Of a stretch of 64,000 nucleotides of DNA, positions 45,155-56,849 are shown piece by piece. This DNA comes from Aegilops tauschii subsp. strangulata (Eukaryota > Streptophyta > Magnoliopsida > Poales > Poaceae). Under the pieces are notes generated by a model, which worked only from the letters and a program-made list of their open reading frames with translations, was not told where the DNA came from and did not search any database. Position numbers and translations under genes: made by a program. The stretch is from assembly GCF_002575655.3 (NCBI RefSeq), contig NC_053039.3, positions 48,361,290 through 48,425,289 of the forward strand, written 5' to 3'. The stretch's first letter is position 1. Every line of letters starts with the position of its first letter.

Positions 45155-45860
45155 GGTTGGTGGTTGGGGATCTGTTCGGGCCTTGGTCTGATCTGGCCTC
45201 CAGAGTTAGCGAGGCCTCATCTCGGGCCTCGGCGTCGCTGTTGCAGGGGGCAGTAGGTGGCTGCGGCGTAGCGACCAAAGCGCCCAGTGCGGATGGTGGG
45301 GTGTCCTAGCGGTCAGATCCTTGCCTCAGTTAGCTGGTCGCGGTGACCTGAGGAGGGAAAGCAGAGGCCTTTCCGTCCATTTCTACGGCGGGTGCTCGTC
45401 GCTTACTAGGCCCAGGTTACGGTCGGCTCATGCATGCCGGTGCGTCGGCCCTGGATGGTGAGGTTACATGCTTGGCTCATTGGCGAGCAACATGGTAGTG
45501 GTGGTGGTGCCTCCTCTTGTCTATGTGGTGCGGCGGGTGATCCTGGTGTCATTGTGGCTTCGGTGGTGGTGACTCCCTGGTCAAGATCTGGAGCTACTTT
45601 AGGCGTGCCTTACTCCTCTCTTGTAGTGCTCTAGACTCTAGCGTGGAGTGGTCTCGATGATCTCAGTCTTATACACGTGTCCCCACGGTATCTGTGCTCG
45701 GTCCTTGCTACCTCCTGGACGAAGTGGCTCTCCACAGCCCGTAGTGTGAGGGTAGTCTCAACGGTGAGTTGGCCCCTTCCGGAGGTGTCTTGGTGTGTTC
45801 GATACTATGGTACGGTGTCCGGTGGTTTTTTAACATGGTGGTAGAAGGAAACTGATTAAT
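45155..45860. other. GC-rich unclassified repeat-like sequence, right half
   Basis: Resumes the GC-rich sequence of 42429-43042 after the inserted element, and fades into AT-rich DNA near 45840. No supported ORF. Confidence 0.4.
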
Positions 45861-47083
45861 GCCATTCATTTAAATTAGAGTGAATTCCGATTTTTATTAT
45901 GGTGTCTTTCGTTCATGAATACACATCTTCAAATAATGACTAAGAATGTTGATGTAAATTTTATCAATGGAGACGGAGAACATACATGCACACTGGGAGA
46001 CTACTCTCAGATGAAAACTCAACCTCACCGGCTAGCCTGTCCAGAGTGCCGTAGCAAAGAAACGTCATAGATGATGTACCAAAAAGTTATGGTCACAAGA
46101 CTTCCTCTCGTCGTGTTGCGTGTGTATATTACATTGCCCGTAGAATGCATCTAGCACAAACAAATATATGGACTTCTTTGAGCGAGCTGCTTTGAACAAA
46201 TTAGTCCGGTTATGTTGTTCGCACTGAGATTGATTTTTAATGGCCAGACGAGCAATTAAAATCCAAGATATCAAATTGATTCCCTTGGAGATCTCATCAA
46301 CGGTATAAGGTTTGGTTTCCATATGATATTGTGGCTTTTGCCTATCCTGTTATTGTAATCTTCTGAATGCCTTCAATGCCTAAAGTAATTTGCATCAACC
46401 AAACTAAATGAGGGGATCATATGAGGAAACAAATGGGATATGTGAATATGCATAAATGGGTGGTGAAAGAGTTATATGGTACAATATAAAAAGAAAGGAT
46501 TCCAATGCTTAGCTATCAGCAGACAATATGGGAGGCATCTGGGGAAGTACACATAAGGTGGATGAAGTAGACGGTGGTAGATATTCACACAAACAAAAAG
46601 TACGGTGACCACTACAAGACATTATGCTACGATATCACATAATTGGATGGCATACAGTAACAAAACGTTCCAAGACTTGAACAACACCTACACTTGTATG
46701 GCTAACTAAATGCACAACACCAAAGATGGTGCTAAAGAACTTTGAAACAACACGACAAGCGTGAAAAAGAAAAGTAATAAGGATGGGCTGGTTAGAACAT
46801 GCGGAAGAAGAAATAGAAAGTTCCAGCATAGGTCAAGCTCCACAGGACCCTTTATCTATATCGTCAGCTCACATCTTGATCTGTGCAACACAAGCTGTCC
46901 TTCTGACATATCCAGAGTAATTAACAGGGGTTCACTTGCCTATGTGAATAGTGATTTGATGTAGGTATAGACCTGAATGCTAGTTAGAGGTCTACCCTAT
47001 TCGGACTCTTGTGTCACTATTTGTCACGTGGTATGGGTCAGCCGATCCCCTCGCCATGCTCTCTTTTCTCGCTTTTTCTTAAT
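45861..47083. other. Unassigned AT-rich sequence
   Basis: Only short frames (85 aa or less) with no recognised domain. I see nothing I can annotate. Confidence 0.5.
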
Positions 47084-47225
47084 CGTAGGTATTATTGTCA
47101 TATATCTTGTAATGGTTTAACTACGGTTGCCTTTATTCTGTTTTCTGCTTAAAAATTATTAAGATTGGATTTGCGCATCACGATAATGCAGAGGGGGGGG
47201 GGGGGTCTTGAGCTCCTTTTTCAAA
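47084..47225 (+). repeat. LINE-like 3' tail, copy 1
   Basis: Contains atatcttgtaatggtttaac and ends gcgcatcacgataatgcagagg before a G run and an A-rich segment. It is related to 52530-52710. The gatgcagaggccggg ending is common on 3' ends of wheat non-LTR elements, so a retroposed tail is likely. Confidence 0.45.
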
Positions 47226-48403
47226 AACAAAAAAACTGCTAGGGCTTTGTTTTTACTGTATCGACACTGTCCAAGGAATACAACACCAGGTTTTATAGGT
47301 ACTGATATCATGCAATTACTATATAGCAATCACATATATTTTGTTTAATAAATTCAAGCAAGACTGACAATGGTTATGCTATAATTGAACTCATGGACTG
47401 GCCGTGTTCTTACAACAATGCTACTGGGAAAGCTGAGAGAAATGACGACCAAAGCTGAAGACATGTCAATACCGTCATATTGAACTCACACGAACAAGCA
47501 AGTTCGGGCACAACAAGTTTAGGATGGGTGAGGTTAGCAATTGATTATGAAGAGGTTCGGATCTGAAGTTAAACGGCAATTTAGAATGGTGGTCGTCTCT
47601 TTTGTCAACAGTTTGGGGCACTATCCACAATCCAAAAAGTTATGCTTAATGATGATGCTAGGGATTCCAATCATTTATGATAACTTGTGGAGTATATGAT
47701 GCACAACGCAGCTGAGACATGAGAGCAGTGCAAGTTCTACAGGGACGTGTGAATGCAAATTTGTGGATTTCTTGGTTTACTATACTTGTGAGTTGTGACA
47801 ATGTACAATATACTCGTAGATGGATGTCGATGAGGTGCAGAAATGCAGGTGTCCTGATTAAAATGTATGCAAAAGTGCTAGTGTTGTATTAATCATTCTT
47901 ATATCTACTTTATGTTGCTAGCATTAATTCTATGCAAATTTTGGAAGGAAATGGATCCTATGTGCAGAGCACATGCTTCTGTAGAAAATTCAGGAAAGAG
48001 ATGACAATAACTTTGGTCACTAGCTGAATGTTAATGTGGAAATAGCCTGTCTGCCTATGTTCGTTTTGGATGTCAAGCTAGAAATGTGTATTATGCAACT
48101 GCTATAAAATTTACAAATCTAATCTGTATGCCGACTAACTGCTACTTATGGAATACATGCATATACAGTGATGAATACGCCAATGGCCATATTTCGAAAC
48201 TCTGCAGAAAAGAGATTTGTTAGGCATCCCTATAATCTTACACCATAACAATGCATTAAATTTTGTAGGTAGAGTGCACTCCCTGGGGCTGAAAAGTGAG
48301 CGCACACCTTGTAGATGCTGCCATAGAATTAACACATGTTCCTACACAATCTGAATCCTTTAGAAAAATAACATACAGGTGTCAGACACCATGCCCTGTT
48401 AAA
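47226..48403. other. Unassigned AT-rich sequence
   Basis: No supported gene, RNA or repeat seen. Confidence 0.5.
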
Positions 48404-49024
48404 GTGTTAAGGCTGGCGCTGAGGAAACTCACTCTTTGGGCCAAGGAAGCATTGATCGGGTGACAGCTTAGATTGAGTAGAGGAAAGGTTGAAAGTCGGG
48501 TGAATCCCGGACCAGAGCCTGTGGCCGCCATCTTTGGCGCCCATAGAAGAGGTGCCATGACTGAACATTGAGAAATTGTGATCTAGTTGTTGAGTTTTGA
48601 TTCTCATTTCACAATATAAAAAATCCAGAGATATTTTCACGTGTGGAATACAAAGGAAAATTTAACAATTAATGAACCCATTGCGGTCGGAGGTCATTCG
48701 CAAGAGCTGTATGCGCATACGTAGCTTCCCTTGGTTAATTCAGGCTTACATATTACACACCGGCATCGAAGTCTATAGCTAAACAATGTGCAAATGCACT
48801 CTACTGATCTGAGTAAACTAAATGCACAACAATACATGCTAAAGTTCCCACGGCCGCCGATACTTGGATTTGTCCGTCCAGAAAATACTCCTGCTCGAAA
48901 AGGATCAAGTAGTTGTTCTCACGATGGTGAGTACTACCAGTGCTAGGATGGACCTTCCACTACGCAGAGAGGTGGAGCCATCGGCCCCTGCCACACCCCA
49001 GTCGAAGGATATCCTGCTGCAATG
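48404..49024. repeat. Duplicated block, copy 2 (~620 bp)
   Basis: Homologous to 24128-24756 in the same orientation. Its right side reads gctgcaatgctacacatgag, the uninterrupted form of the site into which the hAT-like element inserted in copy 1 (ggtgcaat, then CAGGGCC). Confidence 0.8.
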
Positions 49025-50040
49025 CTACACATGAGAAGGCTACATGCAAGGGAGGGGGATCGAACTACTGAAAACAGAGTAGACTCTTCTTCCTAGAAAT
49101 TGTGATTCTTCCTCCCCATATCAGGTTTTATCTACCGTCGTTGTTCCTTGCTGATTGTATCCTTCAAACATTTATATGTGAGTGAACCATATACGGGAGG
49201 TAACGCTTGTCCGCGAGTTCCCTATTTCTTCCATGCCTAGCTAGCTAGAATACAAAGACTAAACAAGATACTGGGGGCACGTTTCGGGCTCTTTGTCAAA
49301 AGATGCACTTACCTAACTACAATGTGTTGGTTATTGTTCTACTAGGCATTGTGCTTAATTTAGACAATTCAGAAAGGAAGATGCACGACTGAGAACATAG
49401 TTGGCCAGCAAAACTTAGTGGTAAGAGGAAGTAAATGTGGAGCAGGCGCGACGAGGGAGCTTAGTATAGCTGAGAAACATCGTGCATATATAGGAGAAAA
49501 TATTAATGGTGTGGCAGTTGTGTCCATGGCCACAAAATCATAGAATTTATGAGAGTGGTGATGACAGCAATGGTGGTTGAAAAATATTTCCTCAAGGAAT
49601 CCAGCTCGTTGGGCCTCTATGTTTTCTGCTACATTGTGCATCTCCCATTCTGAATTATGTGAAGTACAAGTGTTTAGTAGAACTGCAACCAACATCTTCT
49701 AATTTAGCTGTCTGTATCTTCTTGGAAAGGGTGTATAAATGTACTCTTCCATTAATTATACAGAAAAGATATCAACATTTTCTGTAGCATCGCTTGATTA
49801 GTTCTGCGTCTAGGCATGTAAGGCGCACATCAGGAACTCATAAAAAATATTAGCCGATTCTTCCGGACTATTGATTTATTCATCGATATCTATGAGCCCC
49901 GCTTCGGTACAACCCACCCCACCCCCCCAAAAAAAAGTAAAAAGGGCAATATGGACATTTGACATATCGTACAGAGTTTCATATGTGGCCTGGCCGATTT
50001 ACGTTTTGTTTCTTTGATTAAACTTCAAAAAGTACAAGCT
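49025..50040. other. Unassigned sequence
   Basis: The longest frame is 108 aa on the minus strand (49369-49695), His/Cys-rich without a recognised domain and lacking support as a gene. Confidence 0.45.
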
Positions 50041-50048
50041 ATACTTTG

Positions 50049-51645
50049 TGGGATTCGAGACCGGCCACCTCTTGTAGAGGAGCTGCTAACCACTAGGATA
50101 GTTTAACTGTTGTCCCCCGCTAAAAAAACTGTTGTCCCACTTCTTTCATCCTTCTTATATCGAAATATAATGTCAATAAAAAAAGCGTGCATTTCCGATC
50201 TAATTTTTTTCATTTTGGCTGTTTTTCTTTAAATTTGTTTCATTTTTATTTTTGCCTTTTTCCTGGTTTCGTTTTATTTTTGTTTGCTTTTCTTAATTTG
50301 CAGACCTTTTCTTATTTCCTTTTTTCCTTTTCTTAACAATTTTGGAATTTCAAATTGTATTTTATAAACATGAACAATTTTTCCAAAATTTCTAATATAT
50401 TCCCAAATATTTATGTTGTACACAAATGGCAAACCACATAATTTTTAAAAATTTATCAACATTTCTAAAACACAAACATTCATTAAATTTATGAACAAAA
50501 AATTCAAAACTGGAACATCTTTTAAATTCCAGACCATTTATAATTTGTAAAACATATTTGAAAACAATAACTTTATTTGTTATTCCAAAAACATTTAAAA
50601 TTTTAAAAAAGGTTTTAAAATGAATTATAAAGTTCAATAAGTACAAAAACGAAATTAATAAAAAATTAAAAAAATAGAATAGAACAAGCTTCCATCGGGT
50701 GCCTGTTTGGACGGCCCATGCATTCGCCGATCTGAAAAAAGTTCATCAATTTTGAAAAAGAAATTTGAAAAAAAATACGGGCTTTTATAAAACGTTTGTA
50801 AAAACTGAAAAGAGTTCCTGGATATGAAAAAAAGTTCATCCATTTGAAAGCAAAGTTTGTGAATTTAAGAAAATGTTCGTGAATTTAAATGGAAAAAACT
50901 TTGCGTAGGGCATCCGGGTTGGGCGGAAGGTTCCATCTTAGAGTATATTTTTTCTACATCGTTCAAATGGACCAAACTTTTACTAGGGCCTTGTATCACC
51001 ATACAAAGGCACCATGCCAAGTTTTTGTGATTTCGACAATTCTGCATTTTCAAATAATGTCCGTGCTTTCAAAATTTATTTGGAATTTAGAAAATAATCC
51101 CGTGTTCAAATGTTTTTTACACAAATACAAAATCTTCCAAAAATTTAAAATAAATTGTTTTCAAATTTTTGTTAATATTTTCTGTTTTTTCTTGAAATTT
51201 CAAATTTCATAGTATTTTTCAAAAATAAATCATGTTCAAAATTTTGTTCGCTCTTTTTAATATATGTTAGTGTTATGACATTCTGAGCAATTTTGAAAGT
51301 TTTGATTGTTTTGACATGTCTATACAATTTTTTGAAAATGCAAATATTTATAGTTCATGAAGAAAATTTAAAAGCAAACATTTTTAAAATTTTGAAAAAA
51401 AAATATAAGTGTGGAATTTTTTGAAAAAGGAAAAATAAAAAATACGAATAGAGAAAACAAAAAAGAAATAGTGATAAAAGGACCAATTCAACAATGGGCT
51501 GGCCTAGCCGCGAACTGAAGTAAAAGAACAGAAAGAAACAAAGTAAGTATGCACAAGCACTAGGATGTCCTAGTTGGTTCGCTTGGTCCTCCTTAGAGCA
51601 AGAGGTCTTGAGTTTGATTTATGTTACCTGCACTCTATTTTTCTT
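50049..51645. repeat. AT-rich element-like block with inverted tRNA-like flanks
   Basis: About 1.6 kb of very AT-rich sequence with recurring gaacattt/aaattt words. Reversed, the left edge reads cctagtggttagcagctcct then ggtctcgaatccc. The right edge reads cctagttggttcgcttggtc then ggtcttgagtttg. These look like inverted copies of a tRNA- or SINE-like segment bracketing the AT-rich core. It resembles unclassified AT-rich wheat repeats. Confidence 0.4.
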
Positions 51646-52007
51646 TTTTTAAGTGAAAAACAGCTGAGGTCACTGCGAGACAAAAAAAGACGCCTCCAGG
51701 AAAAAAAGGATGCCACGTATGTGTACGCATGCCACGTATCGGCGTAGGTAAAAAAGACCATCCTACCTTTTATTATGAAGGGGTATAGAGAGATCTCAGC
51801 CGTGAATGTGTTTACAGGGATATACCGAAGCAAAAGTGATATGGCTTTTATCCACATTAGCTATCTCAGTCTCTCACTGCTAACCTCCATGATTTGGAAC
51901 CACTGAAGCTTGGCTCTCTACCTAGCTACAGGTTAGCTTGCATGTCGCAACTGTTTTTCCTTTATGGAAATCAAGACAGTGTAATAAATTTGTGGGATAC
52001 ATATATA

Positions 52008-52088
52008 CTCCCTCTGTAAACTAATATAAGAGTGTTTAGATAACTAAATTAGTGATCTAAATGCTCTTATATTAATTTACGGAGGGAG
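52008..52088. mobile_element. Stowaway MITE (Thalos type), 81 bp
   Basis: Starts CTCCCTCTGTAAACTAATAT and ends with its inverted copy (atattaatttacggagggag), flanked by TA on both sides (52006-52007 and 52089-52090). The two arms pair over almost their whole length into one hairpin. This is a Tc1/mariner-derived MITE with a complete structure. Confidence 0.95.
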
Positions 52089-52239
52089 TACTAAATTGGG
52101 CTCACAAAATTACCATGACAATGACTTTCTTCCGAGAACAGAAAAAGGCTCTCCATAGGCATATTTTTTTATTCTCCAAAATAGATCATTTTCCATTGCA
52201 TTAGCAGACACAACCAACATGTTCAATTTACAAACAAAG

Positions 52240-52710
52240 GAGCGGAAACAAGAGCACGCAAGTTCATGCATCATGATGGTGATTGATGCATCGCCTTAGG
52301 TCCTGGGTGAGAAATCTTTTCTTAGCCTTTCTTTGCCGGGCTCAGTAGTGATGAACTTACGTCATTACCTTGCTGATGGCGGTGTCTCCTTCTTGTTATG
52401 TCGATCTTCATTGGTTAGTCTCGACAATCAGGATGAAAATCCTTATCCAGGTCGTCTTCCACTGCTACTTGATGAAAATGATACGAGGGCGTTTATTCGT
52501 TCTTGGAGGCATTGCTGTAGACAATGTCGACATAGTTGTAGGTTCTAATTTCATATCTTGTAATTGTTAAACCATGGTTGTCTATGTTTTGTACTCTACT
52601 TGATGACGATTTTGGCTTAATTGCGTTACATCAATTATAATAAAATATGGTTGTGTACATCACAATGATGCAGAGGCCGGGTGTCTAACCTCCTTCTCGA
52701 AACAAAAGTT
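52240..52710 (+). repeat. LINE-like 3' tail, copy 2
   Basis: Ends tcacaatgatgcagaggccg and then an A-rich stretch. Related to copy 1 at 47084 over its last ~150 bp. The 5' limit is uncertain. Confidence 0.4.
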
Positions 52711-52949
52711 TGTCCATCATTGGGAAACAAAAGTCCGTGTATCATTGGGAAACCCTATGCAGCTCCAACATGGAACCGTGCACCACGAGACGATTTCTAT
52801 TCTGTTGCAATTAGTGCATTATAATTTTTTGAGCAATAGGCATGAGCACTGCTTTCTCATTCGGAAGAAATAGAATATGTGCAAAGGGAAAGATTGTAAA
52901 GAAAACAGGGGTAAGCCAGAGAACCCACAAACACCTCATGGTAACTACT

Positions 52950-53085
52950 GATGCTTTGGCTTAGCTCTTTGATGGGAAGCCACGGCCCTCTACATCATGG
53001 CCTCAATGGTCAAGTGCACCACCTCGATGTACGTTAATATCTTGTCATTGAAGATCCGGCGGTCCCTCTCTTTCCAAATTTTTTA
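52950..53085 (-). pseudogene. LINE zf-RVT tail remnant
   Basis: On the minus strand the frame reads IWKERDRRIFNDKILTYIEV then VHLTIEAMM-stop. This is the typical sequence after the zinc-binding domain of plant L1-type LINEs (IWKERNxRIF). Only the last ~45 codons remain. Just upstream on the same strand is a tail-like gatgcagaggccggggataa (53087-53106), so two retroposed pieces abut. Confidence 0.6.
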
Positions 53086-53170
53086 GAAAAGAAGGATTAT
53101 CCCCGGCCTCTGCATCAGATTGATGCATGTTGTCACTTTATTAAGCGAAGTATCCAAAAAGTCTGGGGTC

Positions 53171-54890
53171 CAGTACAAGCTCTATCAGAGCTGAAAAGAT
53201 AATAAAAAGGTAAAAAAAAGGCAAAACCGGTGAAAATAGGACGAGATGACTGAACACCTAGCCTGTTACTGGACCTCCATCCAAACTGGTTGTAGATATC
53301 CCGAGGTACCATCTCCCATCGGACAGACCCAGTACCCAAAGGCTCCCTGGTTTTCGTATGAGTGAGTAACGACCACCTCCCATTCATAGGCAGACGTGTT
53401 ACAGGATCAAGTGTCAAGTGAGGATGCATGAAATGGTAGAGCAAGGGCAATTATGACCATTCCATACTATACATTACAGAAGGACCTATGATTGAGTGGC
53501 AGAAAAGCTACGAGGTGATAGAGGGGCAGAGGTCTATATATTCGAGAGCAACACTTTTGAGTGGGGACATATAATCTATAACTGATGTTTATTGAATGAG
53601 TGGACGTGATTTAAATTCATCACGCCTCCAAGCCATATGCACGATTTGATATATGCTCCACACACATCACAACTACACGTTATGGTAATGATCCCTAGGT
53701 TCCACCAGTGTAAATTTCAAAACTTTATGTCTGGCTACATGGAAGGCAAGAAATAAATAAATATCTATGATGTGTGACAATTGAAATAAATATTGAGATG
53801 GGTAGCAATTGGAGTAAGGATTTTCCCCAACATGAGTGGAGCCTGCTAAGGGGACGGGTATAGAAATGTACACCCATTATGTGTGAAAGGAGTATTTAAA
53901 TAGTAAAACACTAAGATTCAAACTTTGTACACTCAATCTAACGGTCATGCCTCCGCCACTGTCTCCCCAGCCTTTTTCTGATTTATTAGAATGTATTTTT
54001 TGACTAAATATTAAAATTCTCCAAGAGCTTTCGTTATAGATAGTAATAGCTGCCATAGTCGGAGCATCATCACTAAGTTGTGAAAACCATGAATTGAAAC
54101 CTTGTCTGCGGTCACAATCCTAGAGATAGTAGCAAAGGCTCAGGAAAGTAGAATATATCCTAAAATACACAATACTACGCCCTATCTTTAGTTAAGATGC
54201 ATAAGGGCCTTTTTCAGCTCAAGAATCTCAGCTACAAGGTGGCGATGCGCCGAGCTGTAGAGCTGCTCACCCTACGCCCAGCTTCATCTCTTGTGCTACT
54301 CTTGCAGACGAAGTCAGGGCCGCACCCTTGACTGTACTCGCAGATGGATCCTCATCCCTTTAGTACTGTTCACTACGCGATGCTCTATCGTGTACTATGT
54401 AAAGGCTTTGATACATTCCTGACGACTCCCATTTCTACTTGAGCACGTCGATCACATCAGGAGAAGCTCGTATAGGGCAGATCTAGTCATTTCTAGCTAA
54501 GACAAGTGACCTCCCTCTAGACGGATGAGACTAGGGGAAGAGTGATGTATGCCAGGAGGATACTCTCTCTTAAGATATATAGTATGAAACCTGTTGTGTG
54601 GTGGGTGCGAGATGATTCAAACCTATGTATAATACATATGAGAAATCTTGTTACAATGTTTACTTCACATCTCGGTCGTTCACTCGTACTACATATATTG
54701 TGTGCCCCTATCCACTACACGTGCAACATTAAGGCTCTAATCCAGCATGCTATATGTCTAGCTCCGGCAAGCATGCGCAAAATCAAGGTTCCCATCCCAC
54801 AGGAAACTATAGATGCATTTATGGTTTATTTAGGATAATCACCTCCCATATATTTCCATACACCCACACTAATTTTCTAAAGGTCTCTAT
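53171..54890. other. Unassigned sequence
   Basis: About 1.7 kb with frames of about 105 aa or less and no recognised domain or repeat. It borders the CACTA terminus. Confidence 0.5.
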
Positions 54891-54913
54891 ATACACTACT
54901 GGAATTAGAAGAT

Positions 54914-55160
54914 TTGCCGTCTGAAGGATGTTTTTGCCGTCAGCTACCAAAAAACAGACGCAAAGAGATGGCTGACGGCAAAGGATGTCTTTGCCATCAG
55001 CCACCTCTTTTGAATCTTTGTTGTCTGCTAGCGGATGGCAAAGAGGGGTGTTGGTCCACTGGCTGGTAAACCCTAACGGCCCTCCTCTTTGCCATCTGCA
55101 GGCAGACGGCAAAGAGCAAGAAGGCGGACGGCAAAGGAGCGGCGGACAACAAAGGTTCAA
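54914..55160. repeat. CACTA sub-terminal repeats
   Basis: Repeated TTTGCCGTCwG and its reverse GACGGCAAAG (for example tttgccgtct, tttgccgtcag, ctgacggcaaag, cagacggcaaagag, ggacggcaaagg), some decayed to TTTGCCATC. In CACTA elements such motifs bind the transposase. Confidence 0.85.
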
Positions 55161-55175
55161 TTTAACTAACGGCCC

Positions 55176-55565
55176 GTGGCCCCGCCGTCGCCCTCTCTCT
55201 CTTTCTCTCCCTTTTCCTCTCCGTCGCCCACCGCCCCGCGGCCCCACCCCCTGTCGCCCCCCATCGCCCCGTCGCCCCACCCACCGCTGCCCCGTCGCCC
55301 CAACCACCCGCCGCTGCCCCGTCGCCCCACCGCCCCGCCCCCCGGAACAAGGTCGCGGAGCCCGCCCCGCCCCGCCCCGTCGCCGGAGCCAGGCCACGGC
55401 GGCCCTGCGGCGGCCCCTGCAGACGCCCCGCCGCCGGAGCGAGGCTGCTCCGCCGCCACCCTTCCCGCGGCGGCCCCTCCACCCGCCCCGCCGCCGGAGC
55501 CAGGCCGCGCCGCCGCCACCCTTCCCGCGGAGGCCCCTCCGCCCTCCCTCCGATCATCCTCCAAG
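55176..55565 (+). other. GC-rich leader exon of the CACTA gene (candidate)
   Basis: A Pro/Arg-rich open stretch ends at a good splice donor (caag|gtgaga, 55563-55571). There is no ATG at its start, and the next exon has an ATG at 56860, so this may be untranslated. 55385-55545 holds a ~60-bp tandem repeat with the word ccgccgccggagc. Confidence 0.45.
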
Positions 55566-56404
55566 GTGAGATTTTTTTACTGTCCATTGATGTAAATGGT
55601 GATGGTCATTGTGTTGCTGCTAAAAAAACTGTGGTTGGTTTGCTTGTTTTGGTATTTTTTTTGTTTGATAGACTGAGATTGGTGGTGTATGTATGGAATG
55701 TTTAGTGTTGCTGATTCATCAAATCAGACTTGCATGTAGCCCAAGACTAACAACTACAGTACTCTACTTAAAGAGGATGCAAGGCAATGGGCTTGTCTTT
55801 GATTATAAACATGAATGAATGAATCAATGTACTAACATTATTTCTTCGCCAAAGTTATGGAAACTACTAGCAATTTTATTTATTTTTGACATGGAACATC
55901 TTTATTCTTCCATTAACCTGAGTGCACCAAGTCTTGGACCATACGGCTTGGGGATCGAGTCCATGTTTCACCGAATCGAATGCTGGTACATCAGAGCATG
56001 TGCAACCTTAAAACAGAAAAATGTAAAACAAGAAAGGCATTTTTATCTCTTTAACATTATGGCCATCCATCTTAACTAGCAGCAGCAGCACTTGTAGTAG
56101 CAGTAGACACTAACTAGCCAATAATAATCACGACACCTATTATTGCATTCATCTTTCTTCTCTTCTCTAAAAAGGAAAAAAATAATAGCAGCAACAGCAC
56201 AACACAATAACAAGAATGAAATGATTCAAGAAAGCTAAGCTTCCTTAAAAGTGTCAAACTAAAATGAGTGCATCATCACCACATCATCATGCTAAGTAGT
56301 AATCTCATCCCATCGGTGTTCATTCATGCTACACCTTGTTAGCTAGACATCAATCACTTAGAGAGTCATGCCAAACAAGCAAACCAACCACAGTTTTTTA
56401 GCAC

Positions 56405-56755
56405 AACACAGTCGAGGGTCGCCGAGGGAAAAGAGGGTCGTCGAGTGGTCGAGGGGTCGAGGATCGAGGGGAAAAGGAGTCGAGGGTCTAGGGGTCGAGG
56501 ACCGAGGTGTCGAGGGGTCGAGGGGAAAAGGGGAAAAGGGGTCGAGGGGAAAAGGGGTCAAGGGGTCGAGGGGAAAAGGGGAAAAGGAGTCGAGGGTCTA
56601 GGGGCTGAGGATCGAGGTGTCAAAGGGTCGAGGGGAAAAGGGGAAAAGGGGTCGAGGGTCGCCGCCCCGACCCCTGACCCCGACACCCCGACCCCGCCTC
56701 GACACCACGACCCCGACACCGCACCCCGACCCCAACATGGCACCCCTGACCGCGA
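56405..56755. repeat. Purine-rich minisatellite with opposite-strand C-rich tail
   Basis: 56405-56660 is a run of ggtcgagggg and gaaaagg units in varying order. At about 56662 it switches to ccccgac-rich sequence up to 56755. It lies in the putative CACTA intron. The G-rich and C-rich halves could pair. Confidence 0.85.
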
Positions 56756-56849
56756 CACACTTAAATATTTTATTATGTTCATGATGATGATACACACTTA
56801 AATTTTTTTATTATGTTGTACTAATTTCGTTTACTCTTTGTCATTGCAG

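Noticed and set aside
47190..47205. Run of about 12 G residues as a possible quadruplex signal
   Set aside because: It lies at the end of a retroposed tail next to an A-rich segment and is best explained as tail decay or slippage.
49369..49695. 108-aa minus-strand ORF rich in His and Cys
   Set aside because: No domain, no upstream support and chance length. Listed only within the unassigned region.
54985..55595. Long overlapping ORFs on both strands in the CACTA leader
   Set aside because: The sequence is a GC-rich tandem repeat, open in most frames. Only the splice-donor logic supports an exon.
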